9,621 nt of DNA from CAZGYE01 sp964530165 (GTDB lineage: Bacteria; Planctomycetota; Planctomycetia; Planctomycetales; Planctomycetaceae). The notes under the pieces were generated by a model. It was not told the origin of the DNA. It did no database searches and was given only the letters and a program-made list of their open reading frames with translations. The translations under genes and the position numbers were made by a program. The stretch covers positions 1 to 9,621 of the forward strand of contig CAZGYE010000229.1 of the NCBI GenBank assembly GCA_964530165.1, in the 5' to 3' direction. The stretch's first letter is position 1. Every line of letters starts with the position of its first letter. Of this stretch, positions 1 to 7,623 are shown piece after piece.

Positions 1-29
1 GAGGCGTGCGACATCATACCTCGTCAGCG

Positions 30-1082
30 TCAGGCAGGAGCCTGACCTACAGTCTCGACGTCGTCGGGCGTCGGACCGACGAGCGTCAGACGGGCCACTC
101 TCCACAGCGCCCCCAGCGAACCGAACGTCTGGCTAACGGCCGTCGGCTCGTAACCGCAGTGCACCATGCAGTCCTGACAGCTCGGATTCCCACTCTGCCG
201 GCCGGTGGCGTCCCAGTCGGTTGTGTCGAGCAGCTCCTCGAACGTCTTGCAATAGCCTTCCGGCAAGAGGTAGCAGGGACGCTGCCAGCCGAAGATGTTG
301 TACGTGGGATTGCCCCAAGCAGTGCAGGGAAGCTCCCATTTGCCGCGAAGAAACTCGAGGAACAGCGGCGATTGGTTGAACCGCCAGCTTCGCCGCGGAT
401 TGGCCAACGCCCGCCGAAACAGGTCGATCGTCTGCTGCCGGTGCAGGAAATGATCCCGGTCAGGGGCCTTCTCGTAGGAGTAGCCGGGCGAAATCGTCAT
501 GCCCTCGACGCCCAGCTCCATCAGCGCGTCGAACATCTCGCGGACCCTCTGCGGATCGGCGTCCGTGAACAGCGTCGTGTTGGTCGTGACGCGGAAGCCG
601 GCGGCCACCGCCGAGCGGATCGCGGCCACGGCAACATCGTACACGCCGTCGCGGCAGACGGCCCTGTCGTGCTCCTCGCGAGTTCCGTCCACGTGAACCG
701 AGAAGTTCAGGAACTTCGACGGCCGAAACCGGTGCAGGTTCTTCTCCAACAGAATCGCGTTGGTGCAGAGGTAGACGTATTTCCGCCGCGAGATGAGTCC
801 CTCAACGATCTCGTCGATCTGCGGATGCAGCAAGGGTTCGCCGCCGGGGATGGAGACGATCGGCGCACCGCACTCGTCGGCTGCATCGACGCATTGTTGG
901 GGCGTCAACTGCTTCTTGAGGATTTCGGGCGGATACTGAATCTTTCCGCAGCCCGCACACGCGAGATTGCAGCGGAACAACGGTTCGAGCATCAGCACCA
1001 GCGGGAACCGCTCGACGCCCCGCAGCTTGTTCTTGACGACGTACGACGCCACCGCCCACATTTGCGAGAGGGGAACACTCAT
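30..1082 (-). CDS. hpnH: HpnH-like radical SAM protein (adenosyl-hopene synthase family)
   Basis: A 350-residue radical SAM enzyme. HpnH joins the 5'-deoxyadenosyl group of S-adenosylmethionine to diploptene, giving adenosylhopane, the first step towards side-chain-extended (C35) hopanoids. The 4Fe-4S-binding motif is visible as Cys38-x3-Cys42-x2-Cys45 within RCNLACAGCGK, followed by GGEP at 80-83 (SAM binding). A further cysteine group, Cys302, Cys305 and Cys309, lies near the C-terminus. The block around the cluster motif (LVLMLEPLFRCNLACAGCG) is the typical HpnH signature. The ATG at 1082 was chosen because MSVPLSQMWAVASYVVK aligns with the usual HpnH N-terminus; an in-frame ATG at 1130 would add 16 atypical residues. 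No strong ribosome-binding site is visible. It is transcribed divergently from the enolase-superfamily gene across 85 bp. No squalene-hopene cyclase or other hpn gene is in the window, so the assignment rests on the protein alone. Confidence 0.88.
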   Translation of the reverse strand: MSVPLSQMWAVASYVVKNKLRGVERFPLVLMLEPLFRCNLACAGCGKIQYPPEILKKQLTPQQCVDAADECGAPIVSIPGGEPLLHPQIDEIVEGLISRRKYVYLCTNAILLEKNLHRFRPSKFLNFSVHVDGTREEHDRAVCRDGVYDVAVAAIRSAVAAGFRVTTNTTLFTDADPQRVREMFDALMELGVEGMTISPGYSYEKAPDRDHFLHRQQTIDLFRRALANPRRSWRFNQSPLFLEFLRGKWELPCTAWGNPTYNIFGWQRPCYLLPEGYCKTFEELLDTTDWDATGRQSGNPSCQDCMVHCGYEPTAVSQTFGSLGALWRVARLTLVGPTPDDVETVGQAPA

Positions 1083-1095
1083 GAATGTCTCAGTT

Positions 1096-1116
1096 CGATT
1101 GCGGATTGTGGATTGA
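1096..1116. repeat. Short heptanucleotide repeat in divergent intergenic region
   Basis: Three consecutive 7-bp units, CGATTGC, GGATTGT and GGATTGA, lie between the divergent hpnH and enolase-superfamily genes. They share the core GATTG. This 85-bp gap must hold both promoters, but I could not find a convincing -35/-10 pair in it on either strand. Confidence 0.5.
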
Positions 1117-1167
1117 TAGCATTTTTGCATTACCGTGTCAGGGTCAATCGGTTACAGTAGTCCGGAT

Positions 1168-2349
1168 ATGCGCATTGCTGAGCTGACCACGTTTCACGTC
1201 CGGATTCCGCTGACGCGTTCGATCCGTCACGCCTCGTACACCCGCCAGGTTAACGAAACGCTGATTGTCCGCTGTCGACTGGACGACGGCACCGAAGGCT
1301 GGGGCGAGGGGTTGCCGCGGCCGTATGTCACCGGCGAGACCATCGAAACGGCCTTCCAGCAGTTGCGGGCGACCGATCTCCAAGCTCAGTTGGGGGGGAA
1401 GTTCGACGATCTGCGGAGCGTCTTTCCCATCTGCGACGCTTTCCAACTGGCAGCACCCGCCTCCAACGGGCGCGACTGCTTTGGAAACGCCGTCCAGTGC
1501 GCGGTCGAATTGAGCCTGCTGGACGCCGTGGCCCGTGTCGAGGGGGTCCCGCTCTCAGCCGTTACCCCACTGACGCCCGAAACGGTCGCCATCCGCGGAT
1601 CGCAGCAGCGCGTGCGATACAGTGCGGCCAGCACGCCGATGGGTCTGATCCGGGAACTGACACACGCCTTCAAACTCCGCTGCTACGGGTTTCACCAGTG
1701 CAAGTTGAAGGTGGGCGTGCCCGGCGTCGACGACCTGGTCACCTTGAAGCGGGTCCGCCGGATCGTCGGTGGCGGCGTCGACATTCGCATCGATGCCAAC
1801 GAAGCGTGGACCTGCGAGAACCTCGAAGCGAAACTCCAACCGCTGCTGCCGGTCCAGATCACGTCGCTCGAACAGCCGGTCCCCCACGAACAAGTCGACG
1901 GTTTGGCTGAGATCCGTTCGCGGATTCGAACGCCCATCATGCTGGATGAGTCGCTGTGCAGCCTCAGCGACGCTCATCGAGCCATCGAACGCGGCACGTG
2001 CGATTTGTTCAACATTCGGCTGTCCAAGTGCGGCGGTTTCTTGGACTCGCTGCGGCTGGCTGCGCTGGCACACAAGGCGGGGCTCGCGTATCAACTTGGT
2101 TGTCAGGTCGGCGAAACGGGGATCCTCTCGGCGGCGGGCCGGCACTTCGCCAGCTCCGTGGCTGGCATCCGTTACCTGGAAGGAAGCTACGATCGCTTCC
2201 TGGTCAAGGAGCGCCTGACGGTTGAAGACCTCACCTTCGGACGAGGAGGCTACGCGCCGGCCCTAACCGGCCCAGGTCTGGGCGTGCAGATCGACCACCA
2301 GGCCCTGAAACGCGTGACGGTTGCGGAAGATCACTGGTCGTTTGATTGA
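1168..2349 (+). CDS. Enolase-superfamily enzyme (mandelate racemase/muconate-lactonizing or dipeptide epimerase type)
   Basis: A 393-residue protein with the complete catalytic framework of the muconate-lactonizing-enzyme subgroup of the enolase superfamily. The N-terminal capping domain covers about residues 1-130. In the barrel the acid/base pair appears as Lys179-Leu-Lys181, the three Mg2+ ligands as Asp209 (RIDAN), Glu235 (LEQP) and Asp260 (LDES), and the opposite-face lysine as Lys287 (LSKCGG). Such enzymes abstract a proton alpha to a carboxylate, to epimerise, lactonise or dehydrate. The KxK plus opposite lysine layout fits dipeptide epimerases, o-succinylbenzoate synthases and muconate cycloisomerases; the substrate cannot be read from sequence. 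The start at 1168 (MRIAELTTFHVRIPL) matches the family N-terminus; an ATG at 1135 would add 11 non-conserved residues. It is the first gene of the plus-strand cluster, 12 nt before the lipid kinase, which might hint at a peptide- or envelope-related substrate. Confidence 0.85.
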   Translation: MRIAELTTFHVRIPLTRSIRHASYTRQVNETLIVRCRLDDGTEGWGEGLPRPYVTGETIETAFQQLRATDLQAQLGGKFDDLRSVFPICDAFQLAAPASNGRDCFGNAVQCAVELSLLDAVARVEGVPLSAVTPLTPETVAIRGSQQRVRYSAASTPMGLIRELTHAFKLRCYGFHQCKLKVGVPGVDDLVTLKRVRRIVGGGVDIRIDANEAWTCENLEAKLQPLLPVQITSLEQPVPHEQVDGLAEIRSRIRTPIMLDESLCSLSDAHRAIERGTCDLFNIRLSKCGGFLDSLRLAALAHKAGLAYQLGCQVGETGILSAAGRHFASSVAGIRYLEGSYDRFLVKERLTVEDLTFGRGGYAPALTGPGLGVQIDHQALKRVTVAEDHWSFD

Positions 2350-2361
2350 ACAAGCGTCGGA

Positions 2362-3252
2362 ATGATTCGTCCTTGGGTCGCCATTCAACGAAACCCCCAG
2401 TCCGGGGCGGGGCCGAAGCGCAAGCAGATTCTCGAACTGGTCCGGCATTTGCGCCGGCTGGGAATCAGGCCGCGGGTCTTCACGGACCGCGAGCGGCTGG
2501 AAAAACGGTTACAGCAGCCACAAAGCCGGCAAGAGCTGGTCTGCATCGTCGCAGCCGGCGGTGATGGAACGGTCGGCGATGTGATCAATCGGTTTCCGGG
2601 GTTGCCGGTGGCGGTTTTGCCGCTGGGGACCGAAAATCTGCTGGCCCGTTACCTGGGAGTTCCCCGCTCGGGCCGGGCCGTGGCCGAATTGATCCAAGCC
2701 GGACGGACCCGCCGGTTGGATCTGGGCGAACTGAACGGCCGACGATTTGCCCTGATGGCCAGTTTCGGTTTCGACGCCGACATCGTTCACCGCACCGACG
2801 CCCGCCGAACCGGTCACATCACGAAATGGAATTATCTCCAACCCATTTGGCAGTCTTTGCGTAAGTACGGGCATCCGGAACTGCGGGTCTACGTGGACGG
2901 TGCCGACACTCCGGTCACCGCCCGGTGGGCTGTGGTGGCGAATTTGCCTGCTTATGCGCTGAGGTTGCGGATTGCGGCTTCGGCCCGCGGCGACGATGGA
3001 TTGCTCGATCTGAGGCTGTTTCAGCGTGGTTCGGCATTCCAAATGCTGCGGTACTTTTATAAGGTTCTGGTGGGTGCACATGAGCGGCTGCAGGACGTGC
3101 AGGTCGCTCGGGCGGGCCGCATTCGGATCGAATCCGACCTTCCGGCGCCCATTCAGGTCGACGGTGATCCGGCTGGCCGGACTCCGGCGGAAATCCGTGT
3201 GTTACCGGGGGAGCTGGAAGTCATCGTGCCGGCGGCCGAAATCAACGATTGA
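2362..3252 (+). CDS. Diacylglycerol kinase-like lipid kinase (YegS/DgkB/LCB5 family)
   Basis: A 296-residue soluble lipid kinase of the DAGK catalytic-domain family, which transfers the ATP gamma-phosphate to a lipid hydroxyl (diacylglycerol, a sphingoid base or phosphatidylglycerol, depending on the member). The N-terminal nucleotide-binding domain shows NPQSG at 11-15, the hallmark GGDGT at 66-70 and PLGTENLLARYLGVP at 87-101. A C-terminal beta-sandwich with an FGFDAD segment and a final IQVDGDP motif completes the fold. Length is normal for the family (about 290-320) and no membrane segment is evident, unlike the small integral DgkA. It starts 12 nt after the enolase-superfamily gene. Its TGA stop shares one base with the kdsA ATG, which suggests translational coupling. 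The substrate is not known; an envelope-lipid role is inferred from kdsA next door. Confidence 0.88.
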   Translation: MIRPWVAIQRNPQSGAGPKRKQILELVRHLRRLGIRPRVFTDRERLEKRLQQPQSRQELVCIVAAGGDGTVGDVINRFPGLPVAVLPLGTENLLARYLGVPRSGRAVAELIQAGRTRRLDLGELNGRRFALMASFGFDADIVHRTDARRTGHITKWNYLQPIWQSLRKYGHPELRVYVDGADTPVTARWAVVANLPAYALRLRIAASARGDDGLLDLRLFQRGSAFQMLRYFYKVLVGAHERLQDVQVARAGRIRIESDLPAPIQVDGDPAGRTPAEIRVLPGELEVIVPAAEIND

Positions 3253-4115
3253 TGCGCAAAGGACATGTCGTGCCCGCTAACCCGATTGCCATTGGGAATC
3301 ATCGCTGCGGCAGCGGACAACCACTGCTGTTCATTGCCGGACCGTGCGTAATCGAGAGTGAACAATTGGCGATGGACGTCGCGTCGCGGCTGGCTGAGCT
3401 CGCATCGAGACTCAACGTGCCCCTCGTTTTCAAGTCCAGCTTCGACAAAGCGAACCGGACCAGCATCGACAGTTTTCGCGGGCCGGGGCTGGTACAGGGT
3501 ATCGAGATTCTGGCGAAAGTTCGTGAGAGAACCGGTCTGCCGGTCACCACCGACATTCACGAAGCAAACCAGGCCGAACCGGTTGCCGAGGTGTGCGACA
3601 TCGTGCAGATTCCGGCGTTCTTGGCCCGGCAGACCGATCTCATCGGAGCCGCTGTCCGTGCGACTGCCCGTCGCGGCGGCATCGTCAACGTGAAGAAGCC
3701 GCAATTCGTCGCGCCGGAAGACATGATCCACATCGTCAAAAAATGCGAAGGTTTCGGAAACCCGAACGTGCTGTTGACCGAGCGAGGCGCCACGTTCGGC
3801 TACGGTCGGCTGGTCAACGACATGCGGTCGATCCCCATCATGCAACGAATCGGCACGCCGGTGATCTTCGACGCGACGCACAGCGTGCAGACGCCCGGAG
3901 GCAGCCGCACGGGAGGTCAACGAGAAATGATTGTCCCGCTGGCACGGGCGGCCGTTGCCAGCGGCTGTGACGGCGTTTTCTTCGAAACCCATCCGCATCC
4001 CGATCAAGCGCTCAGCGACGGACCGAACATGCTCCCGCTGGACTCAGCCGCCCGGTTCATCGAACAGCTTGTCCGCCTGCGCTCAATCGTCAACGAGATG
4101 AATGAAGAGGGTTGA
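3252..4115 (+). CDS. kdsA: 3-deoxy-D-manno-octulosonate 8-phosphate synthase (KDO-8-P synthase), metal-dependent class
   Basis: A 287-residue cytoplasmic aldolase-type enzyme condensing phosphoenolpyruvate with D-arabinose 5-phosphate to KDO-8-phosphate, the committed step to the KDO of lipopolysaccharide. The family motifs KSSFDKANRTS (61-71), RGPGL (76-80), the KKPQF segment (148-152), FDATHS (206-211) and GGSRTGGQRE (216-225) are present. The residues matching the metal site of the Aquifex enzyme are all there: Cys32 (AGPCVIES), His210, Glu245 and Asp256. This makes it the metal-requiring class, unlike E. coli KdsA, which has Asn at the Cys position. The ATG at 3252 overlaps the preceding TGA stop by one base; a TTG just before it at 3249 is an alternative giving one more residue. 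The lipoprotein gene follows almost directly. It implies that the organism makes a KDO-containing outer-membrane glycolipid. Confidence 0.95.
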   Translation: MRKGHVVPANPIAIGNHRCGSGQPLLFIAGPCVIESEQLAMDVASRLAELASRLNVPLVFKSSFDKANRTSIDSFRGPGLVQGIEILAKVRERTGLPVTTDIHEANQAEPVAEVCDIVQIPAFLARQTDLIGAAVRATARRGGIVNVKKPQFVAPEDMIHIVKKCEGFGNPNVLLTERGATFGYGRLVNDMRSIPIMQRIGTPVIFDATHSVQTPGGSRTGGQREMIVPLARAAVASGCDGVFFETHPHPDQALSDGPNMLPLDSAARFIEQLVRLRSIVNEMNEEG

Positions 4116-4153
4116 CAATTGTTGATTGAAACTTGTCAATTGAAGATTGTCGT
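4112..4153. repeat. Heptad-periodic TTG repeat over the lipoprotein start region
   Basis: Six consecutive 7-bp units each begin with TTG: TTGACAA, TTGTTGA, TTGAAAC, TTGTCAA, TTGAAGA, TTGTCGT. They start at the kdsA stop codon (the TGA lies inside the first unit) and run into the signal-peptide codons of the next gene, supplying several possible TTG starts. The sequence differs from the GAGAGTT heptads at 8123 but the 7-bp period is the same. Confidence 0.6.
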
Positions 4154-5774
4154 GTGCGGCAGCCTGTTGTTCTGCCTGGCTGGCTGCAACGACACGCCGA
4201 AACCAATGAACGGTCCCGCCGGCCATGCGGTATCGACCAAACGCGACGACCGCTGCGATGATTGGCTCAACAGCGCGTTCGACATGCTTCAACCGGATCG
4301 GCTCGGGATCAGTTCCGATCCGCAGACTGCCGTCGACTTGCTCAACCGGTGGTTGCCGGCCTGCGAAACGCCGCAGGTCGATCAATCGGCGGCGGACCCG
4401 GCAGCCGAGGCGCTGCTTGAGAAACTGCTCTCCGCGGCGGAACTCCAGCGGGCGCGCCATCCGCGTTTTGTCAGCCGTGACGCCGGCCATATCCGTGACG
4501 CCTTGCTGCACAAAGCAACGATTCATTTCGCCGCACAATCAGCCGAGAACGACCTCGAGCGCGTCGTGCAGCTCTTCGGCTACGTCGTTCGCAACATCCA
4601 ATTGGTTGATGCAAGCCTTGAGAGAATCCCATTGACACCGTACCACGTCCTCCTGTTCGGCAACGGAACCGCGGAGGACCGGGCCTGGATCTTCGCAAAT
4701 CTTTTGCGGCAATTGCGCATCGACTCCGTCATTTTACGGCCAAGATCAAAAGCAGACACAGACGACCCGCAACAAGCCGGCCGCCGCTGGCTCATCGGTG
4801 TGCTCCTGGACGAGCAGGTTTATCTGTTCGACACTCGGCTCGGCTGGCCCGTTCCGTCCGCGGCGGACAGCGGTAAGACTCCGACAGTTCGGCAGCCGGC
4901 CACACTGTCAGAAGCTCTGGCAAACAGCGACGTGCTCAAACGGCTCGATGTGGATGCCGAGCATCCGTATCCCCTGCGGGCCGACGATTTGAAATCGTTG
5001 CGGGTGGAGCTGATCGGTCACACCGGCTTCTGGTCGGCGCGAATGAAGCAGTTGCAGATGTCGCTTTCGGGCGATCGGTCGGTCGTCGTCTCCGATCCCC
5101 TCCAAGACGGCGAAACCGGAGACGGGTTGGTCACCCGCGTGGTGGAGTTCGGCAAGGGCAAATGGCAGGCGGACGACGTCGCCGTCTGGCCTTATCCCGA
5201 ACGGCAACTCGACGGGTTCGCGAACCTGAACGATAGCCAAGCAGTCAAGCTGCGCGGGCGGGAACGGCGGTTCGATGCACCGCTTCCCCTTGCCTTCGAT
5301 CCCCAAAAGGGACAAGTCGTGCAAACCGGTGACCCGAGTCGAACGCAACTGAAAAAACGGACGGCCCAGCTACTCGGAGACCACCAGGCTGTCATCCGGG
5401 CGTACCTGATGATTCGGTTCGACGGCAAGAATAAGCAATTCGTGCCGGCAGTGGTCGACGGAAAGCTGGTCCGCGTACCGGTCCCGCGGCGGATGCGCCG
5501 CATGCACGAGCACGCGGCCGAGGATGCTTTCGTCTGGATCGGCGTCTGTCAGTTCGAACAGGCGATGTTCGACACGGCCGCCAACACGTTTCGCGATTAC
5601 CTCAGGCGTCATCCCCAGGGCGCCTGGGTCGGCCTGTCCCGTGGTCTGCTCGCCTTAAGCGAAGCGGAACAAGGCAATTTCGCTGAGGCCGCCGAAACGC
5701 TCGAAGCAGTGCCCAAAGATGATCCTCACCGCGACGGCTCCCTCCTGCTGATCCGCCGCTGGCGAAACAGGTAA
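4119..5774 (+). CDS. Predicted lipoprotein with transglutaminase-like domain and C-terminal TPR-like repeats
   Basis: A 551-residue protein of unknown function. The N-terminus is a lipoprotein signal peptide with hydrophobic core VVCGSLLFCLAGC; Cys23 in LAGC would be lipidated, so it should be anchored in a membrane facing the periplasm. Residues about 145-245 resemble the transglutaminase-like fold: the stretch GNGTAEDRAWIFANLLRQL (181-199), then a strand and a VYLFDTRLGWP segment. The nucleophilic cysteine expected at the start of this helix is absent, so a catalytic role is doubtful. The last 85 residues (about 466-551) are helical and TPR-like. The start is uncertain: TTG at 4119 has an AAGAGGG ribosome-binding site 7 nt upstream, while TTG at 4140 gives a cleaner signal peptide (MKIVVCGS...). 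It is the last gene of the cluster, 3 nt after kdsA. Its stop overlaps the target duplication of the mobile cassette downstream. The family identity is a judgement by eye. Confidence 0.75.
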   Translation: MLIETCQLKIVVCGSLLFCLAGCNDTPKPMNGPAGHAVSTKRDDRCDDWLNSAFDMLQPDRLGISSDPQTAVDLLNRWLPACETPQVDQSAADPAAEALLEKLLSAAELQRARHPRFVSRDAGHIRDALLHKATIHFAAQSAENDLERVVQLFGYVVRNIQLVDASLERIPLTPYHVLLFGNGTAEDRAWIFANLLRQLRIDSVILRPRSKADTDDPQQAGRRWLIGVLLDEQVYLFDTRLGWPVPSAADSGKTPTVRQPATLSEALANSDVLKRLDVDAEHPYPLRADDLKSLRVELIGHTGFWSARMKQLQMSLSGDRSVVVSDPLQDGETGDGLVTRVVEFGKGKWQADDVAVWPYPERQLDGFANLNDSQAVKLRGRERRFDAPLPLAFDPQKGQVVQTGDPSRTQLKKRTAQLLGDHQAVIRAYLMIRFDGKNKQFVPAVVDGKLVRVPVPRRMRRMHEHAAEDAFVWIGVCQFEQAMFDTAANTFRDYLRRHPQGAWVGLSRGLLALSEAEQGNFAEAAETLEAVPKDDPHRDGSLLLIRRWRNR

Positions 5775-5780
5775 GAGTCG
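5773..5780. repeat. Target-site duplication, left copy
   Basis: AAGAGTCG immediately precedes the left terminal inverted repeat and is identical to the 8 bases directly after the right one (8123-8130). Eight-base duplications fit IS1-family elements. The two As belong to the lipoprotein stop codon TAA, so the insertion left that reading frame intact. Confidence 0.85.
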
Positions 5781-5797
5781 GGTAGTGATACCGTTTG
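5781..5797. repeat. Left terminal inverted repeat of the cassette
   Basis: GGTAGTGATACCGTTTG, the exact reverse complement of 8106-8122. The match stops at position 18 (G here, A on the reverse strand of the other end). It lies 53 bp beyond the antitoxin stop codon. Confidence 0.92.
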
Positions 5798-5850
5798 GAA
5801 TTCGCGGCCCTGAGAAAAGCGGCCGGGACGGTTGACTTTGGCACGGGAGT

Positions 5851-7230
5851 TTACGTTTCGAGCGCGGCGTCCCAGCGGTCAGGATGCACGTTGAAATGGG
5901 GCCGGTTCGCATACGCGGCGAAACAGGCGTCCCGAAATCTCTCATGCTCCGGGTGTGCCTTCAGAAAGCAGTCGATCACATCATCGCGACTGACCATGAC
6001 TCCGATTTCGGGCGGGGCAGCACGATCTCCAGGACGAACCATCTCCGCACGGGCCACAAGTAAATCCCGGATGAACGTGTCAAGTTGAGCCACGGCCATC
6101 TGTTGCTCAAGTTGTTCTGACATCGTTATTGCTCCCCAGCCATCCAACATGGCTGATTCCATGACGATTGCGCGGACAGCAACGAGCATCTCTCTGCTGT
6201 GGGAATAGTTTATTTCGTCTCGAAATTGCAGTTGCCCAACCACAATTCCCGGATGAATCTGATGCAGATTTGCAAACTGCACAATCCTATTCTTTGAAAA
6301 ACGGTGGCGCTGGCGCGCAATGAACGAGTCGAGTATCTCCGGGGGAATCAGAAACTCGCTTGCTTCACGATTCGCACGCTCTTCAATCTCGTCTTGGCGT
6401 GCCGTATCGCCCAGCAAGTCAACATCAACAGATACTCCATCGCCGTTCAGCACGTGACGGAGTTCGTGAGACAATGTGTACCAGAACCAATCAATCCTGT
6501 CGTATCGCAAAGACACGGCGATGACCGGGGACCGCGCATCCAACCACAACGCTGCACCATCAATCTTCGATCTGGGAAGGGACTCGACAACGACGAAACG
6601 AATTCCCATGTCGCCCAAGATTTCAGGGACTTTGCGAATTTCTTGAGGACTGACGGTAAGGCTGTGGAGATCATCTAATCGCTGCTCTGCTCTCGCCTTC
6701 GAAAAACGCTTAACCTGAATCGCTTTTGCAAGATGTTTTGCACGGTACAGCCATGCCTGTTGAGTGGACGTGGTTTCGTCGTAGCTGGTTGACTTCCGCG
6801 CTGCAGCAGACATCTCCGGCATGTCATCGAGAGACGAGATTTCAAAGAACGCAAGCAAGGCGCGTTCAAGCTCGTCGGTTGTCTCGCATGCGGCGATCCA
6901 TTTCCGACGAATCATGTGCGTGACCGGAGCGAACTCGTAGAGCCGTGACCTATGCCGAACCTCGTCCTGCACCCGTATGTTGCGGGCAAGGTCGTACGCA
7001 GATTGCAGGTTCAACCACAATTCGGCAGACGTCCCGAATGCTGCGGCAAGTTCTTGGGCGGTGCGTGCAGTGATCGTCTTCTGCCCCGTCAGAATCTGGC
7101 TGACGGCCTTCGCTGGTCGGCCGAGAATCTCGGCCAAGTCCTCTTGCGTCCAGCCACGCGCATCAAGTTCGTCACGGATGTACTCTCCAGGGGGAAACAG
7201 TTCGTCGTCCTGGGCAACAGTGCCATCCAT
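5851..7230 (-). CDS. higA: HigA-type antitoxin: XRE helix-turn-helix fused to ImmA/IrrE metallopeptidase domain, with C-terminal extension
   Basis: A 459-residue protein. The N-terminal helix-turn-helix (about residues 14-68, with TQEDLAEILGRPAKAVSQI) is the HigA/VapI type that binds its own promoter and neutralises HigB. Residues about 190-340 form an ImmA/IrrE (DUF955) domain with an intact zinc-protease motif His255-Glu256-Leu-Arg-His259 and a likely third ligand in the EERANREASEF helix (283-293). The family normally ends near the GWG at 364-366. Here the frame continues for about 90 residues (370-459) that I do not recognise, starting at an internal Met370 (ATG at 6123) that has its own GGGGAG ribosome-binding site. 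The chosen start, ATG at 7230, has a GGAAGGGG site 8 nt upstream and lies 22 nt after the toxin stop. GC content appears lower than in the flanking housekeeping genes, consistent with transfer. It lies inside the mobile cassette. Confidence 0.88.
   Translation of the reverse strand: MDGTVAQDDELFPPGEYIRDELDARGWTQEDLAEILGRPAKAVSQILTGQKTITARTAQELAAAFGTSAELWLNLQSAYDLARNIRVQDEVRHRSRLYEFAPVTHMIRRKWIAACETTDELERALLAFFEISSLDDMPEMSAAARKSTSYDETTSTQQAWLYRAKHLAKAIQVKRFSKARAEQRLDDLHSLTVSPQEIRKVPEILGDMGIRFVVVESLPRSKIDGAALWLDARSPVIAVSLRYDRIDWFWYTLSHELRHVLNGDGVSVDVDLLGDTARQDEIEERANREASEFLIPPEILDSFIARQRHRFSKNRIVQFANLHQIHPGIVVGQLQFRDEINYSHSREMLVAVRAIVMESAMLDGWGAITMSEQLEQQMAVAQLDTFIRDLLVARAEMVRPGDRAAPPEIGVMVSRDDVIDCFLKAHPEHERFRDACFAAYANRPHFNVHPDRWDAALET
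6108..6123 (-). promoter_or_regulatory. Possible internal translation start within higA
   Basis: Reading the minus strand, GGGGAG is followed 8 nt later by an in-frame ATG at 6123 (codon 370 of the antitoxin). Initiation here would give a separate 90-residue protein (5851-6123) equal to the C-terminal extension. The spacing is good, but codons for Gly-Ala alone could produce GGGGAG by chance. Confidence 0.4.
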
Positions 7231-7252
7231 TTTGTCATCCCCTTCCTGGAAC

Positions 7253-7549
7253 TCAGTGATAGTCTTCAACGCTACAAATTCGGATGATGTTCTTCGCCTC
7301 CGTTTTCTTGATTTCCACAATCAATCGCCATTGTTTGTTGATCCGAAATGAGTATTGGTGGGATCGCTTGCCTTTCAACTTCTCGAAGTTGAGCGACCGC
7401 AACGCGCGGAAATCTCGCTCGTCCACTGCGGAGCGCATGAGCCGCATGACCTTTCGATACTGTCTGCCGCTTCCTGGCCCGAAACCAGCATCAGGCTTGG
7501 TGTCAGTCTCAAGTCGCTCAAGGTCATCGTCGGCAAATTCAACTTCCAT
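7253..7549 (-). CDS. higB: HigB-type toxin (RelE/ParE superfamily mRNA interferase)
   Basis: A 98-residue basic protein with the full HigB pattern: an N-terminal VEFADDDLERLE strand-helix, a central arginine-rich helix, and the C-terminal core LNFEKLKGKRSHQYSFRI (54-71), NKQWRLIV (72-79) and the final strand ending VEDYH. HigB toxins are RelE-fold, ribosome-dependent endoribonucleases held inactive by HigA. It precedes the antitoxin gene by 22 nt, the toxin-first order characteristic of higBA. A possible sigma-70 promoter lies upstream (TTGACA, 18 nt, TAGTAT). The ATG at 7549 matches the family start. A purine-rich GGAGGG lies 15 nt before it, farther than usual, so translation may be weak, which would suit a toxin. 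Length is normal and no disruption is seen. Confidence 0.9.
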   Translation of the reverse strand: MEVEFADDDLERLETDTKPDAGFGPGSGRQYRKVMRLMRSAVDERDFRALRSLNFEKLKGKRSHQYSFRINKQWRLIVEIKKTEAKNIIRICSVEDYH

Positions 7550-7582
7550 CGCTGTGCCAAAATTCCCTCCTCGCCCATAAGC

Positions 7583-7612
7583 ATACTATCGTGTGCGCGG
7601 GCTGGTTGTCAA
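7583..7612 (-). promoter_or_regulatory. Putative sigma-70 promoter of the higBA operon
   Basis: On the minus strand, TTGACA (plus 7607-7612) is a perfect -35 box. After an 18-nt spacer comes TAGTAT (plus 7583-7588), which matches the -10 consensus at four of six bases. The -10 box ends 33 bp before the higB start codon. HigA would be expected to repress here. Confidence 0.6.
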
Positions 7613-7623
7613 CAGGTATTTTT

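Noticed and set aside
6..1160. Plus-strand open frame of 384 codons
   Set aside because: A high-GC shadow antisense to hpnH, whose motifs are clear on the other strand.
1083..1167. Divergent promoters between hpnH and the enolase-superfamily gene
   Set aside because: They must exist, but candidate boxes (TTGACC on minus, TACAGT on plus) lack properly spaced partners, so no site is claimed.
3153..4007. Minus-strand open frame of 284 codons
   Set aside because: Antisense to kdsA and the end of the lipid kinase; no recognisable motif.
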